Part shown: piece by piece, positions 23,455 to 32,263 of the stretch
Numbering within the stretch: the first letter of the stretch is position 1
Layout of the letters: each line of letters opens with the position of its first letter
The notes under the pieces: model-generated
What the model was told of the DNA's origin: nothing
Database searches by the model: none
The model's input: the letters and a program-made list of their open reading frames with translations, nothing else
Translations under genes and position numbers: made by a program
IMG/VR virus record: IMGVR_UViG_3300020469_000054
Coordinates: 1 to 58,506 of that record
DNA: 58,506 nt
Source: a virus
Reading direction: 5' to 3' (one strand)

Positions 23455-24059
23455 CTCCAACGAGGACCAGATACCCAACCAACTAATGCTTCTCTCTGCC
23501 CTTTAGTTATTTTAGTAACTCTGTGTCTATACCTAGAATCAAATATGAATAAAGTACCTTTTGTTCTTGGTGCAATGATCTTTTTAAAACTATCATCTGA
23601 TTGTATTTCAAAATTGCCTCCTTCATAATCATATGGATCACTCAGTTGAAAGGAGAATGATAACTTCCTTGACTTTTCACAATTTTCTGACATAAAATCA
23701 TTACCAATATTACCAGTAGTTTGACTATACATCTCCAAAGCAGTATCAGTATGCCACCTATAATGACCATCTAATCCATAATGAGTATATTGAATAGCAT
23801 CACTTTCAATTTCTTCTATATCATATTTAAAATTTTCTCTATTTGCTTTTAGAACATACGAATATATAAAACCACCTATCCATGTAGTTGATGGAATCCA
23901 AGATACTTCTGATTTTCTTATATTATTTGGTGCTACTTTATCAACCATACCTACCTTTGATTGTTCCAAAGGATTCATATGATACTTACAATCAGAAATT
24001 ACCTGATCAATTATGATATCAGGTAAACCAGTATAATACCATACTATAGTATTTGCCAT
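23451..24059 (-). CDS. PKHD/prolyl-4-hydroxylase-like 2OG-Fe(II) oxygenase
   Basis: 202 residues from ATG 24059. 'YGLDGHYRWHTDTAL' gives the HxD pair (H103, D105), 'FIFDSRYRHRVTKITKGQRE' gives H179 and R189, and 'RKLSFSFQLSDP' is the conserved strand before them. This is the typical PKHD (PiuC-like) dioxygenase found in many cyanophages. It uses 2-oxoglutarate, oxygen and iron to hydroxylate a protein or other target that is not known. Confidence 0.87.
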   Translation of the reverse strand: MANTIVWYYTGLPDIIIDQVISDCKYHMNPLEQSKVGMVDKVAPNNIRKSEVSWIPSTTWIGGFIYSYVLKANRENFKYDIEEIESDAIQYTHYGLDGHYRWHTDTALEMYSQTTGNIGNDFMSENCEKSRKLSFSFQLSDPYDYEGGNFEIQSDDSFKKIIAPRTKGTLFIFDSRYRHRVTKITKGQREALVGWVSGPRWR

Positions 24060-24081
24060 CAAACAACATCAATTATATTGT

Positions 24082-24110
24082 ATTATATATTATTTCTACT
24101 TGATTGTCAA
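24082..24110 (-). promoter_or_regulatory. Perfect sigma-70 promoter TTGACA-N17-TATAAT
   Basis: TTGACA at 24105-24110 and TATAAT at 24082-24087 with a 17-base spacer, immediately after the adhesin gene stop and 22 bases before the dioxygenase pair. Confidence 0.85.
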
Positions 24111-24986
24111 TTATATTGGTTGCATCCACTCAATTCGTGCATAAGAACTATTATTACCTGGACCAGAAGAAGTATTTTGTAGACTGAGATTACTTCCATG
24201 ATATCCAGGTGCATTACCGTTTGGGAGACCTCCAATATAATTGGATCCTCCTCCACCGCCACCAGCACATCCTGTGCCTCTGCCGCCTTCCCAACCGCCA
24301 CCGCCGCCACCGCCGCCGTAGTAACCATACCCACCAGGTGATCTTCCTCGGAATTCTGCAAACCAAAATGTTCCTCCTGATCCGTAACTTAAGAAACCAC
24401 CATTATATGCGTTTCCACCAGGTCCACTATAAAATTGTCCATGTTGTCCACCTTGTCCAGACTGGTATCCCCAAGTTGTGCCACCACAAGCACCACCTCC
24501 ACCACCCCAACCTTGTTGGTTTCCACATGATCCTCCACCACCACCTCTAGCACCTTGAGGGTATCCAGCAGATCCACCACCTTGACATCCATTAGGTGCT
24601 CTAAGACCTGCCATCATAAACATTCTTGGAGAATAACTAGGTATACTATTTGGAACAGATCCAGTTACCATTGTTGAAGCAGTCCAACCATTATTTCCTT
24701 GTCCTTGTCGCTGATAAGTAAACGTATCACCAACTCTAATTACAAACTCACCAACACTATAACCACCATCAGACTCAATTCTTAATCGTAATAATGCTTC
24801 AGCACCAGCACCACCTGTTACTTGAATATTACTAGTCCAACTATAAGTATCCCAGTTTGACACACTAAAATCATGTACAGTGCCATTCCAGTTAAGTTGT
24901 ATATCAGGAGTAAGGTTTCTGGTGGGTCCACCAAAACCTCTCATCCTTGCAGCACCACCGTGAGATAATTGAGAGAAAAATGACAT
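24111..24986 (-). CDS. Glycine-rich tail-fibre adhesin (gp38-like)
   Basis: 291 residues. Residues 1-120 form a beta domain; 125-270 are dominated by glycine runs broken by aromatic, Cys and Asn residues ('GWGGGGGACGGTTWG', 'YYGGGGGGGGWEGG'), then 'GGGGGGSNYIGGL'. Polyglycine sandwiches of this kind make the receptor-binding tip of T2/S16-type gp38 adhesins and related glycine-rich domains. It is the last gene of a late unit with a paralogous pair of small fibre proteins, so it is a good candidate for the host-range determinant. Four cysteines may lock the fold. Confidence 0.75.
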   Translation of the reverse strand: MSFFSQLSHGGAARMRGFGGPTRNLTPDIQLNWNGTVHDFSVSNWDTYSWTSNIQVTGGAGAEALLRLRIESDGGYSVGEFVIRVGDTFTYQRQGQGNNGWTASTMVTGSVPNSIPSYSPRMFMMAGLRAPNGCQGGGSAGYPQGARGGGGGSCGNQQGWGGGGGACGGTTWGYQSGQGGQHGQFYSGPGGNAYNGGFLSYGSGGTFWFAEFRGRSPGGYGYYGGGGGGGGWEGGRGTGCAGGGGGGSNYIGGLPNGNAPGYHGSNLSLQNTSSGPGNNSSYARIEWMQPI

Positions 24987-24991
24987 AATCT

Positions 24992-25582
24992 TTAATTCAT
25001 GTTAGATTGATTTGCTAATACTAACCAGTCGTAATTTCCTGTGCCAGTAGAAATGATTGTAAATTGGTAAACATCGTAACCACCATCACCTCCCCTTTCA
25101 TCAGGTGCTTCACCATCTGCCCATTCAACAGTTTGACCATAACCATCGATATTACACCATGCAGTATAACCAGATCCAGTATTAGTAGGTGAGATCAAAG
25201 TTTGTACAATAGCATCACGATTATTCATCTTTGCACGTAAGGTGCTACTTTCAAACACAAAATTAGGTGTCCAGTTTCCATTATTAGTAGATGTATACCG
25301 ATGAATAGATCCTCTATTACAATAGACGGTAGTGCTACTATTAGTTGAACTACTGACCACATCCACTTTTTCTATCATTGGATGTGCTGCCAGATACATC
25401 CCATCTGTTCCAGTAACATGGAGATCCATCTCAGGTGATGCTGTATTGATACCTATACGATTGTTAGCGGTATCAATATATAAAGTATCAGTATCGAAGG
25501 AATAGTTACCTCCTGTTAAAAATTCTAAAGCGGGACCAGTTCCTGCTCGGTTTTTTATTTGATCTACGTTTAACTGTGACAT
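24992..25582 (-). CDS. Small tail-fibre-type structural protein
   Basis: 196 residues beginning 'MSQLNVDQIKNRAGTGP', a common phage fibre opening, followed by 'LYIDTANNRIGINTASPEMD', the repeat found before chaperone or adhesin modules in fibre proteins. The C-terminal 50 residues align with those of the next gene (E/Q-W-A-G/D ... G-Y-D-x-Y-x-F ... W-L/I-V-L), so the two are paralogues in that domain. Late promoter GATAAATA lies 22 bases upstream. Confidence 0.75.
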   Translation of the reverse strand: MSQLNVDQIKNRAGTGPALEFLTGGNYSFDTDTLYIDTANNRIGINTASPEMDLHVTGTDGMYLAAHPMIEKVDVVSSSTNSSTTVYCNRGSIHRYTSTNNGNWTPNFVFESSTLRAKMNNRDAIVQTLISPTNTGSGYTAWCNIDGYGQTVEWADGEAPDERGGDGGYDVYQFTIISTGTGNYDWLVLANQSNMN

Positions 25583-25604
25583 GGATACTTACCTACTATG
25601 AATC

Positions 25605-25612
25605 TATTTATC
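25605..25612 (-). promoter_or_regulatory. Late promoter box GATAAATA
   Basis: 22 bases before the start at 25582; it overlaps the stop codon of the preceding gene. Confidence 0.7.
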
Positions 25613-26339
25613 AGTTTTGATGTCCGAAGGATCCCAATACTATCCAAGAAGCAGATCCAGTTTTCTCAATATAAAAAGTATATGAATCATAACCAGAAGT
25701 ACCACCTGGACCTGCGGTATCAGGAGTACCATCAATTGGATTATCTTCACCTGCCCATTGAATAGATCCTGTTGCGTTAACACCATCAATAGAAAATCCA
25801 TTAGATGCCAGCGTACCTGAAGAACTATTAACTGGGAATATAATCTGTATCATGATAGCATCACCAGTCTCCAATCTGTCATTCAATGACATATCTGATC
25901 CACCACTAGTACCAGGAGCATTACTTATATTAAAAGTGTAATTTCCTGCAGGAGTACCAGTAAAATACTGAGTGCTACCATATTCAAGATAATAATTATT
26001 TGTATCAGAAACAGAACCATTAGTTCTATAAGATAACTCTTTCATGAAACTACCAGAGTTATAATTTCCAGAGTCAACCAATCCTTCATGTTTAAATCCT
26101 GTTCCTGCTACCTTAAATGACGCTCTACTTTGAGCAGTCATAGGAGCACTACTATTTCCCAACAAAACTTTACCAGCAACTCCAACTCCAGTTGAAGATT
26201 GAATATCAGCGTTAACTGCTGGAGTACCTGCTCCTATTGGATTTAAATAAAAGTTAGTACCAGCATTAGTAATCTCCAATCCAATTATGGATGCCACCTT
26301 ACTATGCTGAAACTTATCTACGTTTACTTGTGATGCCAT
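25611..26339 (-). CDS. Small tail-fibre-type structural protein
   Basis: 242 residues beginning 'MASQVNVDKFQHSKVASIIG'. Ser/Thr/Gly-rich beta protein whose C-terminal domain is shared with the product of 24992-25582. Co-transcribed with the gene before it; no enzymatic motif. Probably a fibre or fibre-associated trimer domain. Confidence 0.72.
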   Translation of the reverse strand: MASQVNVDKFQHSKVASIIGLEITNAGTNFYLNPIGAGTPAVNADIQSSTGVGVAGKVLLGNSSAPMTAQSRASFKVAGTGFKHEGLVDSGNYNSGSFMKELSYRTNGSVSDTNNYYLEYGSTQYFTGTPAGNYTFNISNAPGTSGGSDMSLNDRLETGDAIMIQIIFPVNSSSGTLASNGFSIDGVNATGSIQWAGEDNPIDGTPDTAGPGGTSGYDSYTFYIEKTGSASWIVLGSFGHQN

Positions 26340-26348
26340 GTTAAATTC

Positions 26349-26774
26349 TTAGAAGATTGACCAGGTTACACCTTGACCAACAGTAACACTGAAACCATCA
26401 GCAACAGTGATTATTGGACCTTTAGAGAAGGAGTTTTGAAATGTTGGATCTGATGAAACATCAGGTATTACTAGATTTTCATCTATTAGTGCAGGGTTAC
26501 CACGAATATAACTATATTGACCTAATCCACCTCCACCACCTGCAACCTCTGTCCAACCAGGATTGCCATCACCATCTTCATCAGCAACATAGACTTCGCA
26601 TTTATCCTCTTCAGTATTGAAACGCATAGTTCCAACACTAATACCAGTAGGTCTAGTAGCAGTATCACCAGAAGGCAATCTAAACACACTATCAGTATTC
26701 AAAAATGATAATTTAGTAATAACTGCTTGTGTAGTGGATGCTATCTGATTGTCACTAATTTTTGTGATTGCCAT
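26349..26774 (-). CDS. Tail-fibre-type structural protein (141 aa)
   Basis: Begins 'MAITKISDNQIASTTQAVI', then 'RPTGISVGTMRFNTEEDKCE', the common phage motif in which a fibre segment describes its attachment ('G-x-M-R-Y/F-N-T'), then a Gly-rich hinge and a beta end. Late promoter TATAAATA 22 bases upstream. Confidence 0.75.
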   Translation of the reverse strand: MAITKISDNQIASTTQAVITKLSFLNTDSVFRLPSGDTATRPTGISVGTMRFNTEEDKCEVYVADEDGDGNPGWTEVAGGGGGLGQYSYIRGNPALIDENLVIPDVSSDPTFQNSFSKGPIITVADGFSVTVGQGVTWSIF

Positions 26775-26796
26775 TTATTTAGTTACACCTATACTT

Positions 26797-26804
26797 TATT
26801 TATA
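26797..26804 (-). promoter_or_regulatory. Late promoter box TATAAATA
   Basis: Exact T4 late consensus, 22 bases before the start at 26774 and two bases past the preceding stop. Confidence 0.82.
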
Positions 26805-26805
26805 A

Positions 26806-29800
26806 TTATATTGGTAATTCAAGAATATGAATGGTGTCAGTTGCTAATGGTGCATCACCAGCAGTGAATACAACATTAGATCCATTTGCATCTACTGTAT
26901 AATTAGTACCTGCAATTTGTGCTACACCATTTAAAAACACAAGGACTGAATTCTCAGTATGTTTAATATTGTTAGTGTATGTAGAGATTGCAAATGTTAG
27001 TGTTGATGCGTCACCAGTATATGTTTTAGTCACATACTTATCAGATCCAACACCACCTCTACCAGTAACAAGCAAGTTACCATCAACTTTAGTATCACCT
27101 GAAATAGCAAGTCTAAAGTTTGCTATGGCATCTTGTCCAATACCAAGATTAACCTGACCATTAAATGTTTGAATATCAAACACACCAGTATCAGTTAGAC
27201 CAAACTCAACCCAACTGCCCTGATAATATATCCATCCAAGCATTTTACCTGGAGTCCAGTTAATATTATAAACTAAGTCACCATCAGCAGGAGTATCATA
27301 TCCTGTAACATTAGTAAAGTCTGGTTGATCACTTGCATCAGATGGTGCTAGTAATGTTTGTTTAATAACAGTACCATCTTGGTTATAATAAGAGATTCTC
27401 CTTGCTTGAATTTGCTCAGTAAATGTAGTTAATGCTTGGAATGTAACAGGACCAGCGAATATAGATTCTAACTGGTTAGATGCTCCACCAATTACAGTTA
27501 ACTTATCGGTTAATACTAACTCAGAGAATGTTTCAATAGTTGTATCTTCTTCACCAATAACATTCAACTGTGCAATATCTTCATTAGTGATCTGACCTGT
27601 AACTGGGTTAATAATCTGGTTACCAATGAATAGGTCACCATTAGAGTTAAGACCAGAATAGAAAGCAACACCTGCTTCTTCTTTAATAGACTGAGAGAAC
27701 TTAACCTGATTGCTTGATAATGTCTCAACCTGTGTTTGAGGGAAGGCAGTTGAATAGTTACCTGGACCAAAACCGAGATACTCAAACGTATGGTTACCAG
27801 ATCTTAGAATTGAATGTCGTCTAAACTCAACAGGAATAGGAGCAACAGCACCTTGGTTATCCTCACGGATATTAATCTTCCGTTCTTCCTCATCACCAAT
27901 ACGATCAGTGATCCTAACATTAGATAGTCTCTGGTTTACAGAGTCATAGTTTGGTGTTGTTCCTGGTTGTGTCCAACCAGAATCTGCTAATAAGAATAGT
28001 GTTGACTCCTTAGTAATAGATCTTTGTGGATCTTTTGCAGCAGGTGTAGCACCATCAGTTGAATATACTAAACCGATAGTTTGGTTGTCAGCGACGGATA
28101 TAGAAGGATCAGGGTCACCAAGAGGGTTGTCTCTGTCAAACGTAGGATAGACTTCGTTGACGTTTTGACTGAACTTCCTGTCGTTAAAATTAGAAGTTGA
28201 AGGTGAAATAGATGCACAAAGGAAGGTAATGTAATAGATTCCATCGTTAACGCCTCTCTCAAATTCTTGTATAATTTCGATATCATATATGTAATAACAC
28301 TTATCCAATTTATAAGAAGTTGAATCACTATTCAATGGTTGCATTACATAACCAGAGATAGGATCTCTTGGAAGTGGATTAGTCTTATCCTTATCGATTA
28401 CATATCTTACACGATATGTCCTATCTTGTAAATCCCTCTTGTCAGGTATTCTCTTAAAGAATGTAGTAGGAGTAAAGTTTGCGTTTTGATATAATGTTGT
28501 ATTAGTTGTTATTGTTGTATAGATGTCATTATTATTAGAATCAACTGTTAAATACCAACCACCAACAGACTCAGCAGTATTATCTCCATCTAAGTCATAT
28601 AATGTAGCATCATATTGTAATGGTGATCCAGCAACACCAGCAGAAAGACCAGAAACTGAAGGTCCATAAGGTGCAATGTTAGCAGTGTGTACACTTGCCT
28701 CAGTAGCACCATTAGCAGTCAACAATACATTCAACTTATCTGGTACTGCAGCATTTCCTTCACCATCTTGTCTAGCACCGATTGTGAAACCCTGTACTCT
28801 AGTAGATGGTGGTGCATTTGAAACTGTATAACCATATAGATACAATCTTGTTCCTGGAACTTGACCTAATCCTGCTAATGCTTGGTTGACCTGAATTGTT
28901 CTTTGAATATCTATGTTTGTCCAGTTAACAGATACTTCCTCACCAAATATAATATTACCTGTAACTGTACCAGTATTATTAGCACTTAAAGTAACCGCCC
29001 TTGTGCTAGTGTTAAAACTAACAACTGTTGTAGATCCAGGAATATTGGAATTATGTGCTGTCATTCCTTCTTGAAGACCTTCCACAGATCCATCATTTGC
29101 TAGTGTAACTGTATTAGAACCCTGAGTACCAGTTGCAGTAGTTGAAATAACTCCTAATGCTTTAGGTGGAATGATATGAGTTATAGCACCTGCTTTATCT
29201 TTAGAGAATGATTTTGCTTTAAATCCAGCAGATCTAAGTGCAGTGTTACCAAAGTTAGAGTTACTATTAGTAATTGACATGTCACCACCTCTTTCAGCAG
29301 TGAAGTGACCAAAGTATCCAACAGCGAACACCGAGACCGCCTGTATAAATGCATCATCTGTTGCAAGTATATGTCTGTGACCCCATCCTTTTCTATATTC
29401 AGCGTAACCATCTAGGTGAGCACCATCACCAGCAGTTGCTACATCATAATTACCAGTTGATTCATTATATCTTACAAATGCTCTGTCATCCTTTTGTAGT
29501 GATAGACCTGTAAACTGTGCCACAACCATTGATTTGAAACCAGTTGCTTTAGCACCGTTAGCGTGCATACCATTCATACCCCACACACTTCTCAGTGATA
29601 GGTTAAAGGCATAAGGTGATGCTGAGTCAACAGTGTCAATCTCAGTCTTAACAGCAATGTTTGAACCTATAGCATTACCTGTTGGTTCTTCTGTCATCTG
29701 ATAGGTAAATACATTACCACTAGCAGATGTTACAGTAAAGGATCCATTGTAAAGACCACCATCTGCTTCAGACTGTGGACCTGTTGATCCAGTAACACCA

Positions 29801-30774
29801 CTAATATTAATGTTAACACCAACAGAGAATCCATGATTTCTTGGGTTATCAAATTCATCAACAGTAACAGCAGTTGCAGTGTTACCATTACGAGTTATCT
29901 GTAGTACCCTATATTCATCAGAAATCGGACCAACAATTCTGTTTTCCTCAACCCTTTCCTGAATTTGGTCAGTTGCTGGATCACCAGATGTATCAGGAAT
30001 TGTTGCAAATGCTTTAGATATCTTCTGATAATATATCTCTAGGTCAGTCCTTTCTAATATGTTAGGAACAGCAGAGTAATCTGCATTAGGAACAGATCCA
30101 TCTGAAATAAGAGTTGATAATGGATTTAAACCATCAGCAAACTCAAAACAAGTTAACTTATGGTGTGAGAATTTTGGTGATATAGTTTCTATACTGTCAG
30201 GTTTGAAATATACGCCTTCTTCTGCTCCATCAAAGAATGAGAATTGCCAGAAATAAGTACCACCAGTTACTTTAAAGATTGCTGTACTGTGTGGTGCTTG
30301 CTCCTCTGTATTAATACCTTTTGCTGCATATACTGTAGGATATGGAATATACTTAGGTCTGACTTTAGTACGTCTAAGGTCTGTACCAACTAATGAACAA
30401 CCTCTGGGAACTATACATCCACCTTCTACTGAATTATATCTATAAAGAACATTGTTGGGTGATGTAATATCTAAGTTTGAGTTCTCGTCAATAGGTGCTA
30501 CGTTAGTATATAAAACATCTCCAGGTCTATTATCAATCAGATACTCAGCAGGATAGAGCATGATACTAAAAGCATCAAACTCGTCATTACTTAATCCAAC
30601 TCTATATGAAAATCTTGCTACTTCTAAAAACGCCCTTTGTATCGTCTTAAACGGACGCAATGCCGAGTTACCTCTGTTATCAATAGCATCAGATGCATCG
30701 AAATCATCAGGGTTAACGTAAATAATACGTCCAGTTCTGGACGTAATAATATTCTTGAGTCTAGTTAGTGACAT
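26806..30774 (-). CDS. Very large tail-fibre/baseplate structural protein (1322 aa)
   Basis: The largest gene in the window. The first 250 residues look like a right-handed beta-helix or pectate-lyase-like domain ('IIYVNPDDFDASDAIDNRGN' then 'PFKTIQRAFLEVARFSY'), the standard start of cyanophage fibre or wedge proteins. The rest is beta-rich with Thr/Asn/Gly and ends in a small domain with 'LVFLNGVAQIAGTNYTVDAN', a fold seen at the tips of many phage fibres. It probably forms the long fibre or a gp10-like wedge-to-fibre connector. T4 counterpart uncertain. A TATAAATA box lies 22 bases upstream. Confidence 0.78.
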   Translation of the reverse strand: MSLTRLKNIITSRTGRIIYVNPDDFDASDAIDNRGNSALRPFKTIQRAFLEVARFSYRVGLSNDEFDAFSIMLYPAEYLIDNRPGDVLYTNVAPIDENSNLDITSPNNVLYRYNSVEGGCIVPRGCSLVGTDLRRTKVRPKYIPYPTVYAAKGINTEEQAPHSTAIFKVTGGTYFWQFSFFDGAEEGVYFKPDSIETISPKFSHHKLTCFEFADGLNPLSTLISDGSVPNADYSAVPNILERTDLEIYYQKISKAFATIPDTSGDPATDQIQERVEENRIVGPISDEYRVLQITRNGNTATAVTVDEFDNPRNHGFSVGVNINISGVTGSTGPQSEADGGLYNGSFTVTSASGNVFTYQMTEEPTGNAIGSNIAVKTEIDTVDSASPYAFNLSLRSVWGMNGMHANGAKATGFKSMVVAQFTGLSLQKDDRAFVRYNESTGNYDVATAGDGAHLDGYAEYRKGWGHRHILATDDAFIQAVSVFAVGYFGHFTAERGGDMSITNSNSNFGNTALRSAGFKAKSFSKDKAGAITHIIPPKALGVISTTATGTQGSNTVTLANDGSVEGLQEGMTAHNSNIPGSTTVVSFNTSTRAVTLSANNTGTVTGNIIFGEEVSVNWTNIDIQRTIQVNQALAGLGQVPGTRLYLYGYTVSNAPPSTRVQGFTIGARQDGEGNAAVPDKLNVLLTANGATEASVHTANIAPYGPSVSGLSAGVAGSPLQYDATLYDLDGDNTAESVGGWYLTVDSNNNDIYTTITTNTTLYQNANFTPTTFFKRIPDKRDLQDRTYRVRYVIDKDKTNPLPRDPISGYVMQPLNSDSTSYKLDKCYYIYDIEIIQEFERGVNDGIYYITFLCASISPSTSNFNDRKFSQNVNEVYPTFDRDNPLGDPDPSISVADNQTIGLVYSTDGATPAAKDPQRSITKESTLFLLADSGWTQPGTTPNYDSVNQRLSNVRITDRIGDEEERKINIREDNQGAVAPIPVEFRRHSILRSGNHTFEYLGFGPGNYSTAFPQTQVETLSSNQVKFSQSIKEEAGVAFYSGLNSNGDLFIGNQIINPVTGQITNEDIAQLNVIGEEDTTIETFSELVLTDKLTVIGGASNQLESIFAGPVTFQALTTFTEQIQARRISYYNQDGTVIKQTLLAPSDASDQPDFTNVTGYDTPADGDLVYNINWTPGKMLGWIYYQGSWVEFGLTDTGVFDIQTFNGQVNLGIGQDAIANFRLAISGDTKVDGNLLVTGRGGVGSDKYVTKTYTGDASTLTFAISTYTNNIKHTENSVLVFLNGVAQIAGTNYTVDANGSNVVFTAGDAPLATDTIHILELPI

Positions 30775-30796
30775 TACCTACGACGCTCTATGTGAG

Positions 30797-30804
30797 TATT
30801 TATA
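30797..30804 (-). promoter_or_regulatory. Late promoter box TATAAATA
   Basis: Exact late consensus 22 bases before the start of the 1322-residue gene; overlaps the preceding gene's stop. Confidence 0.82.
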
Positions 30805-32254
30805 TGCTATAACCAATGGTAAACTCATCGGAAGTCTCTGAGAAACCATTTAAAATAAACGTATTGTGTTGTGTTGCACTATTAACAACAATACTTTCAC
30901 CTGGTCCCAAAATAATAGCAGTTTGTTTTTCAGTTGCATTGGCAGCAAGATCTTTTGTATTTACATAATATTGATCATCACCAATACCAGTAGCATCAAC
31001 AGTAACACTACTTACAGTTGCAGTTGTTTGTGATGCAATAGCATTAGGAGCATCAGAGAATGTATCTGTTCCTGAGAAACCAGCAGATCCCTCACCAAGA
31101 ATAACATCAAGATTTTGTCCTGTAGCATCCCAATCTCTTACATATCCATAAGATCCAACTGTCTTAGACTGTAAAGTAAATGCACTACCATTAAAACTAA
31201 ATGCAGTGTTATTTGCCCATAAACCTTCAACATTATACACATTAATTTGTGTATATGTATATGCTAAGGATACAGTAAGCATTCTATCAGATCCACCATA
31301 ATTTGCATTAGCAGCAGTACCAGTGCCGCCATCATAGACATATAAATTATCTGCTGCTCCTTGTGGAGTAAATCCATACTGAACATATGCTCCACCCGAT
31401 CCAGCAGTACCACTAGTAGTTTTATTAAGAGTAAATTCACTACCATTATCTACATCACCTGCTCCACCATCAATAATGCCATCTGGACCCCACTCACCAT
31501 TAACAGTAACAGAAAGTTTAAAGTCTCTACCACTCATTGATGAATCAGCAACATCAAATTTATATGTCCTATCATTAAAGAATGAAATTGTGCTCTGGAC
31601 ATAAGTGCTATAAACTCCACCAGCAGTTGTAGTTGAGAATACAAATTCATTTTGTGCTGCAGAAATACCACCAGCAGCAATAGTACCACTACCACCAGAA
31701 GTAAACTGATTTATATCACCATCTGCAAAAGTTGTACCATTACCATTAACTGTTTCAGGTCCAACGTGGACTATCATATTCTCTCCACTTTGATAAACCT
31801 CATACACAAGACAAGTTGTAGTATCACCACCAGCACCTTTAGTTATTGTATCACCAACACTCATAGCACCAGTAGTATTACCTATTGTAAATGTCCTTAT
31901 GGATATAGATTTAACAAAAACCGTTGTTAAAGCAGGAATAACATAACGATTGAATTTAGCTTTATTAGCACCAAGTGGATCTAGTATGTCAACACCAGCA
32001 GTTGCTCCTGTAGGTATCGGAGTCGTTGATGTAAATGTATAATTTGATATTACATATCCTTTATTAAAGGTATAAGTACCTGCATCTAAATTCAATCGCT
32101 GGTCATAACCTTTAAGACCGATAGAATATGCTGCTCCAGTACCAGAGTTTGCTACATTAAGCACCGCACTAATACTGGAAGTTGGATCTGCTCTGAAAAG
32201 TAATGCTGAACCATTTGGTTTTGCCTTACCTAATATGCCTGATTTGACTGTCAT
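30800..32254 (-). CDS. Virion structural protein (484 aa)
   Basis: Gly/Thr/Ser-rich beta protein beginning 'MTVKSGILGKAKPNGSALLF', with repeated short strands and a C-terminal 'GPGESIVVNSATQHNTFILN', a pattern of virion proteins with a small beta-sandwich end. It lies nine bases after the 440-residue gene and shares its promoter. Tail fibre or fibre network component by position. Confidence 0.7.
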   Translation of the reverse strand: MTVKSGILGKAKPNGSALLFRADPTSSISAVLNVANSGTGAAYSIGLKGYDQRLNLDAGTYTFNKGYVISNYTFTSTTPIPTGATAGVDILDPLGANKAKFNRYVIPALTTVFVKSISIRTFTIGNTTGAMSVGDTITKGAGGDTTTCLVYEVYQSGENMIVHVGPETVNGNGTTFADGDINQFTSGGSGTIAAGGISAAQNEFVFSTTTAGGVYSTYVQSTISFFNDRTYKFDVADSSMSGRDFKLSVTVNGEWGPDGIIDGGAGDVDNGSEFTLNKTTSGTAGSGGAYVQYGFTPQGAADNLYVYDGGTGTAANANYGGSDRMLTVSLAYTYTQINVYNVEGLWANNTAFSFNGSAFTLQSKTVGSYGYVRDWDATGQNLDVILGEGSAGFSGTDTFSDAPNAIASQTTATVSSVTVDATGIGDDQYYVNTKDLAANATEKQTAIILGPGESIVVNSATQHNTFILNGFSETSDEFTIGYSI

Positions 32255-32263
32255 GGTGATTAA

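Noticed and set aside
24107-24592. Val-rich frames inside the glycine-rich adhesin gene
   Set aside because: Shifted readings of GGN codons give Val/Asp/Leu-rich strings; they have no start signals and no spacing consistent with genes.
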